A program made the position numbers and the translations under genes. From assembly GCA_900116395.1 (NCBI GenBank), contig FPAN01000010.1, forward strand, positions 1 to 64,000: 64,000 nt of DNA, given 5' to 3'. Positions 9,603 through 20,046 of the stretch are shown here, piece after piece; within the stretch, counting starts at the first letter, position 1; the number at the start of each line of letters is the position of its first letter. The DNA comes from Lachnospiraceae bacterium XBD2001 (GTDB taxonomy: Bacteria > Bacillota > Clostridia > Lachnospirales > Lachnospiraceae). The notes under the pieces were generated by a model. The model saw only the letters and a program-made list of their open reading frames with translations, ran no database searches and was not told the DNA's origin.

Positions 9603-9636
9603 AAAAAAGGGCCCAGGCGAAACCGCCAAGGCCCTT
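9603..9636 (-). terminator. Terminator of the purine permease gene
   Basis: Interrupted stem AAGGGCC-GGCG/CGCC-GGCCCTT followed by TTTTTT on the minus strand, directly after the stop of the NCS2 gene. Confidence 0.85.
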
Positions 9637-9650
9637 GAAAGCACAAAATC

Positions 9651-11021
9651 TTACAAGAAGATGTATTTGCAAACAAAGAGTACAGCCAATACATACATCA
9701 GTGGTGTAATCTTCTTCTTGTCGGTAGAAACAAGATTGCAAACAACATTGATTACAACGTAAGAAACAACACCAACTGCAATACCTTCAGCAATGCTGTA
9801 CATCAAAGGCATGCAAAGAATGGTAAGGTATGCAGGAACAGCCTCACGGAAGTCCTCAAACTCAATCTTAACAACGATGGATAACATTAAGAATCCAACG
9901 AAGATTAGTGCAGGAGCGGTTGCAAATCCAGGGATTGCAGTAAATACCGGTGCAAAGAAGATTGCGATTAAGAATAACAAACCGGTTACAACGGAAGTAA
10001 GTCCGGTACGTCCGCCGGCACCAACACCTGCAGAACTCTCTACGAATGTAGTTGTAGTAGATGTACCAAGTACAGCACCTACGGAAGTAGCAATTGCATC
10101 AGCAAGTAATGCCTGCTTCACGCGTGGAAGCTTCTCTTCCTTATCAAGGAATCCGGCCTTGGTGGAGACACCGATCAAGGTTCCGATGGTATCAAACATA
10201 TCAACAAATAAGAAAGAGAAAATAACTACGATAAAGTTCAAAACTCCGACGTTGGAGAAATCAGCCTGGAAGCACTGTCCAAAGGTCTCACCCAACTTGG
10301 AGAAATCAGTAAGTGCAAAAGAAGGATACAAAGAATAGAATCCGTTCTCAGCATCTACAACGTAAACACCGCAAGCCTGCATAATCATACCAAGAACCCA
10401 TGTAGCTATAATACCGATTAAGATTGCGCCCATAACGCCCTTGTAGTAAAGAACAGCGGTAATGAATAAGCCTACCAAAGCAAGCACTGCGCAGATACCA
10501 AGTGTATGCCAGTTCTCACGGAAATTAACATAAGAAATAATGGTAGAACTGTTCGGAACAACCAAGTGTGCACCCTGTAATCCGATGAATGCAACGAATA
10601 AACCGATACCTGCACTCACGCCCTTCTTCAAGGTACTAGGAATTGCATTGAAGATAGCCTCACGCACATTGGTCAAAGACAATACGATGAAAATCAAACC
10701 TTCAATAAATACGGCCATCAAAGCCACACGCCAATCGTAACCCATGTTCAGGCATACAGTGAAAGCAAGGTATGCATTCAATCCCATACCAGGTGCCAAA
10801 GCAAATGGATAATTCGCCATGAATGCCATGCACAGGGTTCCGATGCAGGATGCAAGACAAGTTGCGATCAAAACTGCCGTAGAATCCATACCGGATGCGG
10901 ACAAAATACTTGGGTTAACTGCCAGGATGTACGCCATTGTCATGAATGTGGTAAATCCGGCCAACACCTCCGTTCTAATAGTGGTGTTGTTTTCCTTCAG
11001 TTTGAAAAGATTTTCTAACAT
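9651..11021 (-). CDS. NCS2 family purine (guanine/hypoxanthine) permease
   Basis: Polytopic membrane protein of 456 residues with about 12-14 hydrophobic helices, of the AzgA/PbuG branch of the NCS2 family, which imports hypoxanthine, guanine or adenine with protons. Recognisable signatures are APGMGLNAYLAF near 70-80 and the substrate-site stretch TTTFVESSAGVGAGGRTGL. The ATG at 11021 is chosen because GGAGGAG stands 7 bases before it; the frame is open further upstream but lacks such a site. The leader is only about 60 bases, too short for a purine riboswitch. It is divergent from the DUF1846 gene. Confidence 0.9.
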   Translation of the reverse strand: MLENLFKLKENNTTIRTEVLAGFTTFMTMAYILAVNPSILSASGMDSTAVLIATCLASCIGTLCMAFMANYPFALAPGMGLNAYLAFTVCLNMGYDWRVALMAVFIEGLIFIVLSLTNVREAIFNAIPSTLKKGVSAGIGLFVAFIGLQGAHLVVPNSSTIISYVNFRENWHTLGICAVLALVGLFITAVLYYKGVMGAILIGIIATWVLGMIMQACGVYVVDAENGFYSLYPSFALTDFSKLGETFGQCFQADFSNVGVLNFIVVIFSFLFVDMFDTIGTLIGVSTKAGFLDKEEKLPRVKQALLADAIATSVGAVLGTSTTTTFVESSAGVGAGGRTGLTSVVTGLLFLIAIFFAPVFTAIPGFATAPALIFVGFLMLSIVVKIEFEDFREAVPAYLTILCMPLMYSIAEGIAVGVVSYVVINVVCNLVSTDKKKITPLMYVLAVLFVCKYIFL

Positions 11022-11088
11022 TTTAACTCCTCCTCTAATGTTTTTTTGAAAATCTCGCTTGTGGGCATTTGCCCAAAACAACGACTTG

Positions 11089-11117
11089 ATTATAAGTGAA
11101 GAGACCCTTGATTTCAA
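11089..11117 (-). promoter_or_regulatory. Promoter of the purine permease gene
   Basis: TTGAAA (11112-11117), 17 bases, then TATAAT (11089-11094) on the minus strand, back to back with the DUF1846 promoter on the other strand. Confidence 0.8.
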
Positions 11118-11139
11118 TGGTTTTATTTGGCTTTTTTTA

Positions 11140-11169
11140 TTGAAATGCAGGTAGTCAAAATGCTATAAT
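11140..11169 (+). promoter_or_regulatory. Promoter of the DUF1846 gene
   Basis: TTGAAA (11140-11145), 18 bases, then TATAAT (11164-11169), 40 bases before the TTG start. Confidence 0.75.
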
Positions 11170-11208
11170 TTTTTCGGTTTTTTTAACAGAGTGAAAGGAG
11201 TCCTAACA

Positions 11209-12681
11209 TTGAAGAAAATCGGATTTGATAACGACAAATATCTTAAGATGCAATCAGAACATATCAAGGAGCGAATTTCCCAGTTCGGCGATAAGTTGTA
11301 CTTAGAATTCGGAGGCAAACTTTTTGATGATTATCACGCTTCCCGTGTATTACCGGGATTTCATCCGGACAGCAAGATGAAAATGCTTCTTCAATTAAAG
11401 GACCAAGCAGAAATCGTTATTGTTATCAGTGCCGGTGCGATCGCTTCCAACAAGATCCGCGGCGACTTAGGCATCACCTATGATCAGGACGTATTACGTC
11501 TGATGGATGTCTTCCACAACCTAGGTTTGTATGTAGGCAGCGTTGCAATTACCCAGTACACCGGTGAGGAAGCTGCGGACCGTTTCCGCGAGAAGCTCTC
11601 CAACCTTGGCATTAAGTCCTATATTCTTCGTCGTATCGAGGATTATCCGGGTAATGTGGAGCACATTGTAAGTGATGACGGCTTCGGCAAGAACGATTAT
11701 ATTGAGACCTCCCGTCCATTGGTAGTCATTACTGCTCCGGGACCGGGAAGCGGCAAGATGGCAACCTGTCTCTCCCAGCTCTATCATGAGAACAAGCGCG
11801 GCATTCATGCCGGATATGCCAAGTTCGAAACCTTCCCTATCTGGAATCTCCCGCTGAAGCATCCGGTAAACGTTGCTTACGAAGCTGCAACCGCAGACTT
11901 AAACGACGTGAACATGATTGATCCGTTCCACTTGGAAGCTTACGGACAGACCACGGTCAACTACAACCGTGATATTGAGATTTTCCCGGTATTGAAGGCA
12001 ATGTTTGAGCACATCTATGGTGAGTGCCCATACCAGTCTCCTACCGACATGGGTGTAAATATGGCCGGCAATTGTATCTGTGATGACGAAGCTTGCCAGG
12101 AAGCTGCCAAGCAGGAAATCATCCGCCGTTACTACACCGAAGCATGCAACATCAAGAAAGGTACCGGAACCAAGGAAGCATTCTACAAGTTAGAGCTTCT
12201 GATGAAGCAGGTGAAGGTTGAGCCGAGTGACCGTGACGTAGTTCGTTATGCCTTAGTAAAAGAAGGCACCACCAACAGCCCGGCAGCTGCCATTGAATTA
12301 TCCGCAGATCATGTTGCAACCGGTAAGACGACAGACCTTTTAAGCGCTCCGGCAGCTGTTCTTCTGAATGCATTGAAGGAATTGGCAGGTCTTGATCACA
12401 AGTTGCATTTGATTTCTCCGGAAGCGCTAGAGCCAATCACGCAGCTTCGTAACGTCAACCTTGGTATTGCAGATTCCAGATTACATTGCAACGAAGTATT
12501 GATTGCCCTCTCCATTTCCAGTGCAACCGACGAGAATGCGAAGAAGGCGTTAGAACAGCTTCCAAACCTTGCCGGATTGGAAATGCACTCTACCGTAATG
12601 TTGACCGCATCCGATGAAGATATCTTGCGTCGTTTGCATATGAACATTACCTGCGAGCCTAGAACCGAATATCACAAATAA
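11209..12681 (+). CDS. DUF1846 / UPF0371 family protein
   Basis: Soluble protein of 490 residues of the DUF1846 family, widespread in Firmicutes and without an established reaction. A glycine-rich turn, TAPGPGSGKMATC near 178-190, resembles a nucleotide-binding loop, followed by a conserved core with a QSPTDMGVN stretch and several Cys. The start is placed at the TTG at 11209, since AAAGGAG lies 8 bases before it and inside the alternative GTG frame start at 11191. It is one of few plus-strand genes here and is monocistronic, with its own promoter and a terminator directly after the stop. Confidence 0.85.
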   Translation: MKKIGFDNDKYLKMQSEHIKERISQFGDKLYLEFGGKLFDDYHASRVLPGFHPDSKMKMLLQLKDQAEIVIVISAGAIASNKIRGDLGITYDQDVLRLMDVFHNLGLYVGSVAITQYTGEEAADRFREKLSNLGIKSYILRRIEDYPGNVEHIVSDDGFGKNDYIETSRPLVVITAPGPGSGKMATCLSQLYHENKRGIHAGYAKFETFPIWNLPLKHPVNVAYEAATADLNDVNMIDPFHLEAYGQTTVNYNRDIEIFPVLKAMFEHIYGECPYQSPTDMGVNMAGNCICDDEACQEAAKQEIIRRYYTEACNIKKGTGTKEAFYKLELLMKQVKVEPSDRDVVRYALVKEGTTNSPAAAIELSADHVATGKTTDLLSAPAAVLLNALKELAGLDHKLHLISPEALEPITQLRNVNLGIADSRLHCNEVLIALSISSATDENAKKALEQLPNLAGLEMHSTVMLTASDEDILRRLHMNITCEPRTEYHK

Positions 12682-12685
12682 AAAA

Positions 12686-12724
12686 CTCCCTGCAGAGCAC
12701 TCGCTTCTGCAGGGAATTTCTTTT
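12686..12724. terminator. Bidirectional terminator
   Basis: Stem TCCCTGCAGA/TCTGCAGGGA with a 9-base loop. T-runs follow on both strands. It serves the DUF1846 gene (plus) and the chemotaxis receptor gene (minus). Confidence 0.85.
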
Positions 12725-12730
12725 TTCATG

Positions 12731-14506
12731 TTATACGTTTTCGAATTTCTGAGTTTTTTCGTTCAGCTGTTTCGTAACATCATCGTTCTGATCCATGGCT
12801 TCATTGATTCCCTGAATCTCACCCACAATCTCCGTAGCCGCTGAAGCAGACATACTAATCGCATTCGAGCTCTCCTGTACCGAATTGGAAATAGAGGAAA
12901 TCTGAGCAGACATCTCATCCATAACCATATTCAGATTATTGGCCTTGCTGGAGAATGCACCTAACATCTCTTCAATCAAGTCCGCTGTCTCCTCATACTT
13001 AGATCCGGTATCCACAAACGCATCATAATCTGCCAATACATTGTTATTAATGAAGTCGATGACCTGAATTGCATTATCGGACAGCTCCTTCACGGCGGTA
13101 GTAACACGTGTAGAGATTTCTTGAATATTACCTGCAGTATCTCTGGAGTTCGCTGCTAAGGTACTAATCTCATCAGCAACAACCGCAAAACCTCGTCCGG
13201 CTTCTCCGGCGCGGGCTGCTTCGATAGAAGCATTCAATGCCAACAGATTTGTCTGACTGGCAATATCCAAAATGTCATTGGTCAAATCGCTAATCTGGTT
13301 AACCTGCTCGGATTCTTTTACCGATACCTCAAGAACTCTGGCAAGTTCTTCCATCTTCGCACCGGTACTCTCCTTCTTGCTGTTTGCCTCTTTCTTAATG
13401 GAATCTGCTGCAATCTTAATCTCATTGGCCTTAACGGTTCCGGACTTCACTTCCTCATCAATCTCATTGGTAGCTTCCCGAACAGTTGATAACTGATCGG
13501 TTAATTCACCGGTTGTTGTTGCAACATTTTCCATGGATGCCGCCAATTCTTCCATGGCTGCCGATGTATTCGTCACATTGTCAGATGCGCTCTTAATACG
13601 AACAATCATATTATCCGAAGATGTACTAAGTACGGATGCACCATCCTTGACGTCCTTAATCACATCCTGCAGTGTTGCAAGGAACTGGTTAATACAATCT
13701 GCAATAATTGCAAGTTCCGTCTTGGTCTTCGTCTGAATACGAGCAGTTAAATCACCCTTGCCCTTATTGATATTTGTGATAATACTTTCCAACTCATTGG
13801 AAATACCAAGGATGGTCTTATTGATTCTGACAAAAGACAGAACGAAGCTACATACAATCAAAACCACTACGATTCCCATCACTACATATCCCTTCACGGA
13901 TACGGATGAAATATAGCCATCAAGATATGCGCTAAAACCATCACTTAAAGATGTGATACCCTCATTGATGGATGCCAATGCCTCCTTGGAAGCGACAAAG
14001 CTTGCGCCATAGTCCGTAGTTACGTACTTGATTGCGCCATCCAGATCTTTTTTCAAAATACACTCTTTCAGGTTCGTTGCCGTCTGCGTATAAGCCTCCA
14101 CGCTGGCACGAAGATTATCTACCCGTTCCTGCCCATCCGGAAGATTTCCAACCAATATACTGGAATCCATATAATCCAAATGAGCTTCTATGTCGGCAAT
14201 CGCTGCATCCATATCTGCAAAATCCTCCTCAGACATTGCGTTACCGGCTTCAAACCGTCCCAATGTCCTGTTGATTTCCGCGGAAATCTGAATGACGTCT
14301 TTTTCCAAGGAAGCTGCCTCCATGGAACACATCAACTCATTCTCACTGGCAACCAGCGCCTGGTTTTTAACGCTGTTTAACGCCTGTCTGTTAATGATTG
14401 CATATACAATAAATGCAATCAGAATAACAACATTTACAATAATGTTCTGAAAGGTAATCGATTGGAAGAAATTCCCCTTGTTCTTCTGTTCATGTCTGAT
14501 ACTCAT
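12731..14506 (-). CDS. Methyl-accepting chemotaxis protein
   Basis: Transmembrane chemoreceptor of 591 residues. An N-terminal helix (about 22-40), an extracellular four-helix-bundle sensor (about 41-203), a second membrane helix (about 205-226), a HAMP linker and a long cytoplasmic coiled coil are visible. The signalling hairpin reads [20 protein letters not shown], the highly conserved tip that contacts CheA and CheW. No C-terminal CheR-tethering pentapeptide is seen. Other chemotaxis genes are not in the window, so it is an orphan receptor with unknown ligand. GGAGGAC precedes the ATG. Confidence 0.93.
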   Translation of the reverse strand: MSIRHEQKNKGNFFQSITFQNIIVNVVILIAFIVYAIINRQALNSVKNQALVASENELMCSMEAASLEKDVIQISAEINRTLGRFEAGNAMSEEDFADMDAAIADIEAHLDYMDSSILVGNLPDGQERVDNLRASVEAYTQTATNLKECILKKDLDGAIKYVTTDYGASFVASKEALASINEGITSLSDGFSAYLDGYISSVSVKGYVVMGIVVVLIVCSFVLSFVRINKTILGISNELESIITNINKGKGDLTARIQTKTKTELAIIADCINQFLATLQDVIKDVKDGASVLSTSSDNMIVRIKSASDNVTNTSAAMEELAASMENVATTTGELTDQLSTVREATNEIDEEVKSGTVKANEIKIAADSIKKEANSKKESTGAKMEELARVLEVSVKESEQVNQISDLTNDILDIASQTNLLALNASIEAARAGEAGRGFAVVADEISTLAANSRDTAGNIQEISTRVTTAVKELSDNAIQVIDFINNNVLADYDAFVDTGSKYEETADLIEEMLGAFSSKANNLNMVMDEMSAQISSISNSVQESSNAISMSASAATEIVGEIQGINEAMDQNDDVTKQLNEKTQKFENV

Positions 14507-14541
14507 GCAAATTGTCCTCCATTTCTGTTTAATATATAGTA

Positions 14542-14570
14542 ATTATATGACAATTAGCAGAATGTTTCAA
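14542..14570 (-). promoter_or_regulatory. Promoter of the chemotaxis receptor gene
   Basis: TTGAAA (14565-14570), 17 bases, then TATAAT (14542-14547). This is a housekeeping-type promoter; no flagellar sigma-type GCCGATAA was seen. Confidence 0.75.
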
Positions 14571-14595
14571 TTTCTACATACGTATACAAGAACAC

Positions 14596-14631
14596 AAAAA
14601 TAAAGCTTCTGCAAAAATTGCAAAAGCTTTA
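14596..14631 (-). terminator. Terminator of the glnA-asnB operon
   Basis: Stem TAAAGCTTTTGCA/TGCAGAAGCTTTA on the minus strand with a 4-base loop, followed by TTTTTG, just after asnB. Confidence 0.75.
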
Positions 14632-14643
14632 TCCAAAAACATA

Positions 14644-16491
14644 TTAAGCAGCCTCGCCCTGATATCCGTCTTCAAAGAAGTCACGATACCAAATCAAGAA
14701 CATATAAATCGTCCAAATCTTACGGCTGTTATCTACCTTACCGTCTCTGTGGTCATCCAGGAACTTCACAATCTCGTCTACCTTGAAGAACTTCGCAGCA
14801 GCCTCGGAAGTAAATGCTTCCTTCACGATGTTATAGTACTTCTCTTCCTTCAACCAGATACGAATCGGAACCGGGAAGCCTAACTTCTTCTTCTCAGCAA
14901 CCATATCCGGAAGGTAACGATGTGCGGCTTCACGCATTGCAACCTTGGTGTTGCTGTCTGTCACCTTGTACTTGGTCGGAATGGTACGTGCAAGCTCAAA
15001 TACCTTACGATCCAAGAACGGTACACGCACCTCTAAGGAGTTGGCCATACTCATCTTGTCTGCCTTCAGGAGAATGTCTCCAATCAGCCAGAAGTTCACG
15101 TCAATGTACTGCATCTTGGTTACATCATCCAAATGCTTGACCTTCTCATAATAAGGCTTGGTCAATTCCTTATGGTCGTAATGACCGGTTGGCGCCTTCA
15201 AAATCTTCTCACGCTCTGCTTCGTTGAACATGAATGCATTACCAATGAAACGCTCTTCCACGTCCTTGCTTCCACGGATGATAAAGTTCTTACCCTTGAA
15301 GCGAAGCGGAATGGCCTTCACACAGGCAGCCAGGCCCTTACGAAGTCCCTTCGGAAGCTTCTGGTAGCCGGCTAAGGAGAATGGCTCATGATAAATGTTG
15401 TATCCACCGAAGAATTCATCCGCGCCCTCTCCGGAAAGAGCAACCTTCACGTGCTGTGCAGCAGTATTGGATACAAAATATAACGCAATGGCAGAAGGAT
15501 CTGCCAACGGCTCATCCATATGGTACTGAATCTTCGGAAGAATATTCCAGTACTCATCGGTGGTAATGAGCTTGCTGTAGTTATCAATCTCAATCTTCTT
15601 GGATAATGCCTTGGCATAGTCGATTTCGTTATACTTCTCATAATCGAAACCAACGGTAAAGGTCTTATCTCCATGGAAAGATGCAGCCACATAACTGGAG
15701 TCTACACCGGAGGAAAGGAAAGAACCAACCTCTACATCTGCAATCATATGAGCCTTCACGGAATCCTGCATCACTTCATCAATGCGATTCACCAAGTCTT
15801 CCTTCTCGTAAGATTCATCCGGAATGAACTGTGGATCATAGTAACGGCTAATCTCCATTTTGCCATCCTTGTAAGTAAAGCAATGAGACGGCATTAACTT
15901 ATAAATTCCCTTGAAGAAGGTCTCCGGCAATACGGAATACTGGAAGGTCAAATAGTTCTCTAAGGCTTCCGGATTCACTTCTTTTTTGTATTCCGGATAC
16001 TCTAAGATACTCTTAATCTCAGAACCGTATACCAGATTGCCGTTAATCTGGGTGTAGTAGAACGGCTTAATTCCAAAATAATCTCTGGCGCCGAACATGG
16101 TCTTCGTCTTCAAATCCCAGATGACAAAAGCGAACATTCCACGGAGCATTTTGACCATCTCGGTACCGTACTCTTCGTATCCGTGCAATAACACTTCCGT
16201 ATCTGCATTGTTGGCAAAAATATGTCCCTTCGCCTCTAAGTCTTCACGTAACTCCTTGTAGTTGTAGATCTCACCGTTGAAGGTAACAACCAAGGTCTTG
16301 TCCTCGTTGTACATCGGCTGATCACCGTTGTTCAAGTCACGAATAGACAAACGGCGAAAGCCCAAAGCCACGCCGTCTGATATATGCATTCCCGCACTGT
16401 CCGGACCACGATGAATGATACGGTTCATCATCCGGGTCAATACGTCTTCTTTTTCAATTAAATTACCTGTAAATCCACAGATTCCACACAT
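14644..16491 (-). CDS. asnB: Asparagine synthase (glutamine-hydrolysing)
   Basis: Enzyme of 615 residues that makes asparagine from aspartate, ATP and glutamine. The N-terminal Ntn-type glutaminase starts MCGICGF with the catalytic Cys2 exposed after Met removal. The synthetase domain carries the PP-loop SSGVDSSYVA near 264-273. Length and motifs fit a functional AsnB. GGAGTG precedes the ATG. It is the last gene of a run glnA - ANTAR regulator - pyrG - asnB with an 81-base gap before it, so the operon contains one glutamine-producing and two glutamine-consuming enzymes. Confidence 0.95.
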   Translation of the reverse strand: MCGICGFTGNLIEKEDVLTRMMNRIIHRGPDSAGMHISDGVALGFRRLSIRDLNNGDQPMYNEDKTLVVTFNGEIYNYKELREDLEAKGHIFANNADTEVLLHGYEEYGTEMVKMLRGMFAFVIWDLKTKTMFGARDYFGIKPFYYTQINGNLVYGSEIKSILEYPEYKKEVNPEALENYLTFQYSVLPETFFKGIYKLMPSHCFTYKDGKMEISRYYDPQFIPDESYEKEDLVNRIDEVMQDSVKAHMIADVEVGSFLSSGVDSSYVAASFHGDKTFTVGFDYEKYNEIDYAKALSKKIEIDNYSKLITTDEYWNILPKIQYHMDEPLADPSAIALYFVSNTAAQHVKVALSGEGADEFFGGYNIYHEPFSLAGYQKLPKGLRKGLAACVKAIPLRFKGKNFIIRGSKDVEERFIGNAFMFNEAEREKILKAPTGHYDHKELTKPYYEKVKHLDDVTKMQYIDVNFWLIGDILLKADKMSMANSLEVRVPFLDRKVFELARTIPTKYKVTDSNTKVAMREAAHRYLPDMVAEKKKLGFPVPIRIWLKEEKYYNIVKEAFTSEAAAKFFKVDEIVKFLDDHRDGKVDNSRKIWTIYMFLIWYRDFFEDGYQGEAA

Positions 16492-16572
16492 AAAAATTGC
16501 ACTCCTATGAATAATATCCTAACTATGGAATCATACCACAAAAAAGTGGCATTTACCAGCAAGGTTGTGATA

Positions 16573-18174
16573 TTACTTCGCATTCTCCACGCAAGCTGCA
16601 ACAAACTCGCGGAACAATGGATGTGGCTTGTTTGGGCGGGACTTAAATTCCGGATGGAACTGTACGCCCACATGGAAGCGATTCTGTGGGACCTCTACTG
16701 CCTCAACAATCATATCGTCCGGTGAGGTACCGCAGATCACAAGACCTGCATCTTCCATCTGCTTACGATATGCATTATTAAACTCGAAACGATGACGATG
16801 ACGTTCGGAAATCTCCGGCTCTCCGTAAGCCTTCTCCAACATGGTTCCGGCAATCACCTTGCAAGGATATGCGCCAAGTCGCATGGTTCCGCCCTTACGG
16901 ACCACTGCCATCTGCTCTTCCATCAAATCGATGACGCAATGCTCCCCCTGTGGTGTAAACTCTCTGGAGTTGGCATCTGCAATACCGCAGACATTACGTG
17001 CAAACTCAATGGCAGAAATCTGCATACCAAGGCAAATACCAAGATACGGAACATCATGCTCTCTTGCATACTGGCAAGCGATAATCTTACCTTCGATTCC
17101 TCGGTCACCGAAGCCACCAGGAACAAGGATACCATCTGCTTCCTTCAATACCTCTGCTACGTTGTCCTTGGTAATGGTCTCAGAATCAATCCAAAGCACA
17201 TCCACTTCCGCATTGTTGGCATAACCGCCATGATACAGTGCTTCACGAACAGAAAGATAGGCATCATGAAGTGCCACGTACTTACCGACAATGGCAATCT
17301 TTGTCTTTTTATTCAAATGATGGATACGCTCCACCAAATCTTCCCAGGAAGACAGATCCACCATCTTGGCTTCTAAGCCTAATTCTCTGCATACCACGGT
17401 ATCCAATCCGTGATTGTGGAGCATGATCGGAGCTTCATAGAGGCAATCCATGGTGTTATTCTCAATAACGCAATCCTTCTTCACATTACAGAACAGAGCA
17501 ATCTTATCCTTAATGGACTCTTCCAACGGATGATCCACACGGGTTACGATAATGTCCGGATGAATTCCAAGTGCCTGCAGCTCCTTCACGGAATGCTGGG
17601 TTGGCTTGGACTTATGCTCATCGGAACCGCTTAAGTAAGGAACTAAGGTTACGTGAATGAACAGGCAATTCTCTCTGCCTACTTCCAAAGACACCTGACG
17701 AATGGCTTCGATAAACGGCTGGCCCTCAATATCACCGATGGTTCCACCGATTTCGGTAATCATTACATCTGCATCGGTTTCCTTGGCACCCATATAGATA
17801 AAATGCTTAATCTCATCGGTAATATGAGGAATGACCTGAACCGTCTGGCCAAGATACTCGCCCTTACGCTCACGATTCAAAACATTCCAGTAAACCTTGC
17901 CACTGGTAAGATTGGAGTACTTATTCAAATTCTCATCAATAAAACGCTCATAATGTCCCAAGTCCAAATCCGTCTCCGCACCGTCATCGGTAACGAATAC
18001 TTCCCCGTGCTGATATGGGCTCATGGTTCCGGGGTCAACGTTCATGTATGGATCTAACTTCTGAGAAGCCACCTTAAATCCACGCAACTTTAAAAGACGT
18101 CCTAAGGAAGCAGCGGTAATTCCTTTTCCCAGTCCCGAAACAACTCCACCTGTGACAAATACAAACTTCGACAA
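16573..18174 (-). CDS. pyrG: CTP synthase
   Basis: Enzyme of 533 residues that aminates UTP to CTP with glutamine and ATP. The N-terminal amidoligase has the P-loop [17 protein letters not shown]. The C-terminal class I glutaminase has the nucleophile motif GICLGMQ and a late HPEF motif for the catalytic His-Glu pair. The start codon is TTG at 18174 with AGGAGGT seven bases ahead. It lies 12 bases after the ANTAR regulator gene, so it is very probably cotranscribed with glnA. Confidence 0.97.
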   Translation of the reverse strand: MSKFVFVTGGVVSGLGKGITAASLGRLLKLRGFKVASQKLDPYMNVDPGTMSPYQHGEVFVTDDGAETDLDLGHYERFIDENLNKYSNLTSGKVYWNVLNRERKGEYLGQTVQVIPHITDEIKHFIYMGAKETDADVMITEIGGTIGDIEGQPFIEAIRQVSLEVGRENCLFIHVTLVPYLSGSDEHKSKPTQHSVKELQALGIHPDIIVTRVDHPLEESIKDKIALFCNVKKDCVIENNTMDCLYEAPIMLHNHGLDTVVCRELGLEAKMVDLSSWEDLVERIHHLNKKTKIAIVGKYVALHDAYLSVREALYHGGYANNAEVDVLWIDSETITKDNVAEVLKEADGILVPGGFGDRGIEGKIIACQYAREHDVPYLGICLGMQISAIEFARNVCGIADANSREFTPQGEHCVIDLMEEQMAVVRKGGTMRLGAYPCKVIAGTMLEKAYGEPEISERHRHRFEFNNAYRKQMEDAGLVICGTSPDDMIVEAVEVPQNRFHVGVQFHPEFKSRPNKPHPLFREFVAACVENAK

Positions 18175-18186
18175 AACAAGTACCTC

Positions 18187-18759
18187 CTAGTCTTCACTAT
18201 AAAAATCCACAATATCTTCTGCAACAAGGTGCAGACTCACCCTACGATCCATGGCTTGTTTTTCCATGTAATGATGTGCGTCGGCTTCCGTCATTTGTTG
18301 TTTTTCAATCAAAAAACACTTCGCACGGCTAATAGTTTTTTGCTCCTCCAACTTCTTCTGTAAGCGCTTAATCTCACTGTTGGCATTGGCAATTCTGGCT
18401 GCCGTCGCACGAACTAATTTTAATGTGCTCCAAAACGCCTGGCGATTCACCGGCTTGGCTACGGTAAGCACTCCATAATCCTCTACCGCTTCCGCTGTCG
18501 CCTCGAAGGATTCCTCCCTCACGAACAATAACACCTGGCAGGTATGATGCAACGCAATCTCTTTGGCAAGCCCTATCGCATTGCAACATCGCATGGGAGT
18601 ATTGATGACACAAATATCAAACTCTCCATCCGCCAATGCCCGCTTGCCTTCCTCACCGTTGGCTACGGTTACAAGGTGTTCGTACCCGTTCTTGGTTAGA
18701 ATATCTTCATAGAATTCTCGGCCTTTGGGAGCATCACATATGATTAATGCCTGTTCCAT
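18187..18759 (-). CDS. ANTAR-domain RNA-binding antiterminator with degenerate receiver (NitR-like)
   Basis: Protein of 190 residues. Residues about 1-125 form a receiver-like fold, but the phospho-acceptor position holds Asn (N53 in CVINTPM) instead of Asp, and only one acidic residue (D9) remains at the N-terminus, so it should not be phosphorylated in the normal way. A coiled coil (about 115-140) leads to a C-terminal ANTAR domain (about 135-188), the RNA-binding module that prevents transcription termination. It is 15 bases downstream of glnA; the ANTAR protein NitR next to glnA in Clostridium saccharobutylicum is the known parallel. Its target is plausibly the hairpin in the glnA leader. 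What it senses (glutamine, ammonium or GlnA itself) cannot be read from sequence. Confidence 0.85.
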   Translation of the reverse strand: MEQALIICDAPKGREFYEDILTKNGYEHLVTVANGEEGKRALADGEFDICVINTPMRCCNAIGLAKEIALHHTCQVLLFVREESFEATAEAVEDYGVLTVAKPVNRQAFWSTLKLVRATAARIANANSEIKRLQKKLEEQKTISRAKCFLIEKQQMTEADAHHYMEKQAMDRRVSLHLVAEDIVDFYSED

Positions 18760-18774
18760 TGACTGCTCCTCTTC

Positions 18775-20028
18775 TTATGAGAATTCACGACGTTCAATTT
18801 CATCTAAGAACCGCGTAGCAATATCCATACGCGCGGTATCCTTTAAAAATGTAGAGTTCTTCGCCCATTCCATTGCCTCGGTCAATGAGGTTGGCAATTT
18901 CTGGAATTCACTGAAGTCCTCATCCTTAAACAAGCGACTGGATTTCTCCTGTGGCTTCGGAAGTTCCTCCTTATGCTTCACCCCTTCAATTCCAGCCTGG
19001 ATTACCATGGCATAAGCCAAATACGGATTGATCTCGGAATCCGGAGAACGTAAGATGAAGCCCTCCTTCTTACCACGAATAATCGGCACCCGCAATAATC
19101 TGGAACGATTCTGGGTAGACCAGGTAATGTACTTCGGCGCTTCATTCTCACCGAAACGAAGGTAAGACTCCTTGGTGGTATTCAAGAAAATCGTAATATC
19201 ACGCATACGATTTAACACACCGGCCATGAAGGAATCCACCACCTCCGGATGAACTTCTTCCATAGGTCTTTCCGCCTCTAGTAAATCAATCTTCAGATGC
19301 AAACCATTACCGCTCTTGCCTTCTAACGGCTTCGGAGCAAAGGATGCATACACGCCGTTTCTGGCAGCAATGGAGGTAACTACATTCTTGTAAGTAATGA
19401 AGTTCTCCGCAGAACGAAGGGCATCCGCTCCCTTGAAGTCAATCTCGTTCTGTCCCGGGCCCGCTTCGTGGTGGGAAGTCTCCGGATGTAAGCCCATCTC
19501 CTCTAAGTTCAGGCAGATTTCACGACGGATATTTTCTCCTCGATCCAGCGGAGCAATATCATAATATCCACCATTGTCCCAAGGAATGTTTGTTGGATTT
19601 CCATCTTCATCTGTTTTGAAAAGATAGAACTCACTGCGCAATGCAACCCGTACACTAAAGCCTAACTTCTTGCACTCTTTGATGGTATCCCGAAGGAACT
19701 TCCGGGCGTCATACGGGAACGGCACGCCATCCGATGTAATCACATCACAATAGAATCGGATAACGCCACCCTGCTGCGGACGCCAAGGCAAGGTACTTAA
19801 GGTGGCAGGATCCGGAATCAAAAACAAGTCCTGATAAATCGGATCTTCAAATCCCTGAATGCGGAAAGAATCAAATCCGATTCCGATATCAAACGCACGC
19901 TCTAACTCATCCGGAAGAATGGAGACATTTTTGTGTCTTCCGAAGATGTCGCAAAATGCCAGACGGATGAATTTGACATCATTTTCCCTTACATATTCCA
20001 ATGCTTCTTCTCTGGTATAACCTGCCAT
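18775..20028 (-). CDS. glnA: Glutamine synthetase, type I
   Basis: Enzyme of 417 residues that condenses glutamate and ammonium with ATP. The beta-grasp N-terminus (RLAFCDIFGRHKNVSI), the metal and glutamate site motifs (ETSHHEAGPGQNEIDFK) and NRSRLLRVP near 318-326 are present. It is shorter than most GSI enzymes (about 440-470) but no catalytic block appears to be missing. GGAGAAAGGA stands before the ATG. It begins the glutamine operon and is preceded by a strong hairpin and T-tract only 18-33 bases upstream, suggesting control by termination. Confidence 0.93.
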   Translation of the reverse strand: MAGYTREEALEYVRENDVKFIRLAFCDIFGRHKNVSILPDELERAFDIGIGFDSFRIQGFEDPIYQDLFLIPDPATLSTLPWRPQQGGVIRFYCDVITSDGVPFPYDARKFLRDTIKECKKLGFSVRVALRSEFYLFKTDEDGNPTNIPWDNGGYYDIAPLDRGENIRREICLNLEEMGLHPETSHHEAGPGQNEIDFKGADALRSAENFITYKNVVTSIAARNGVYASFAPKPLEGKSGNGLHLKIDLLEAERPMEEVHPEVVDSFMAGVLNRMRDITIFLNTTKESYLRFGENEAPKYITWSTQNRSRLLRVPIIRGKKEGFILRSPDSEINPYLAYAMVIQAGIEGVKHKEELPKPQEKSSRLFKDEDFSEFQKLPTSLTEAMEWAKNSTFLKDTARMDIATRFLDEIERREFS

Positions 20029-20046
20029 AATAGATTCCTTTCTCCT

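Noticed and set aside
11022-11088. Purine riboswitch upstream of the purine permease
   Set aside because: A strong promoter lies only about 70 bases from the start, which leaves no room for the aptamer and switch, and no aptamer core was seen.
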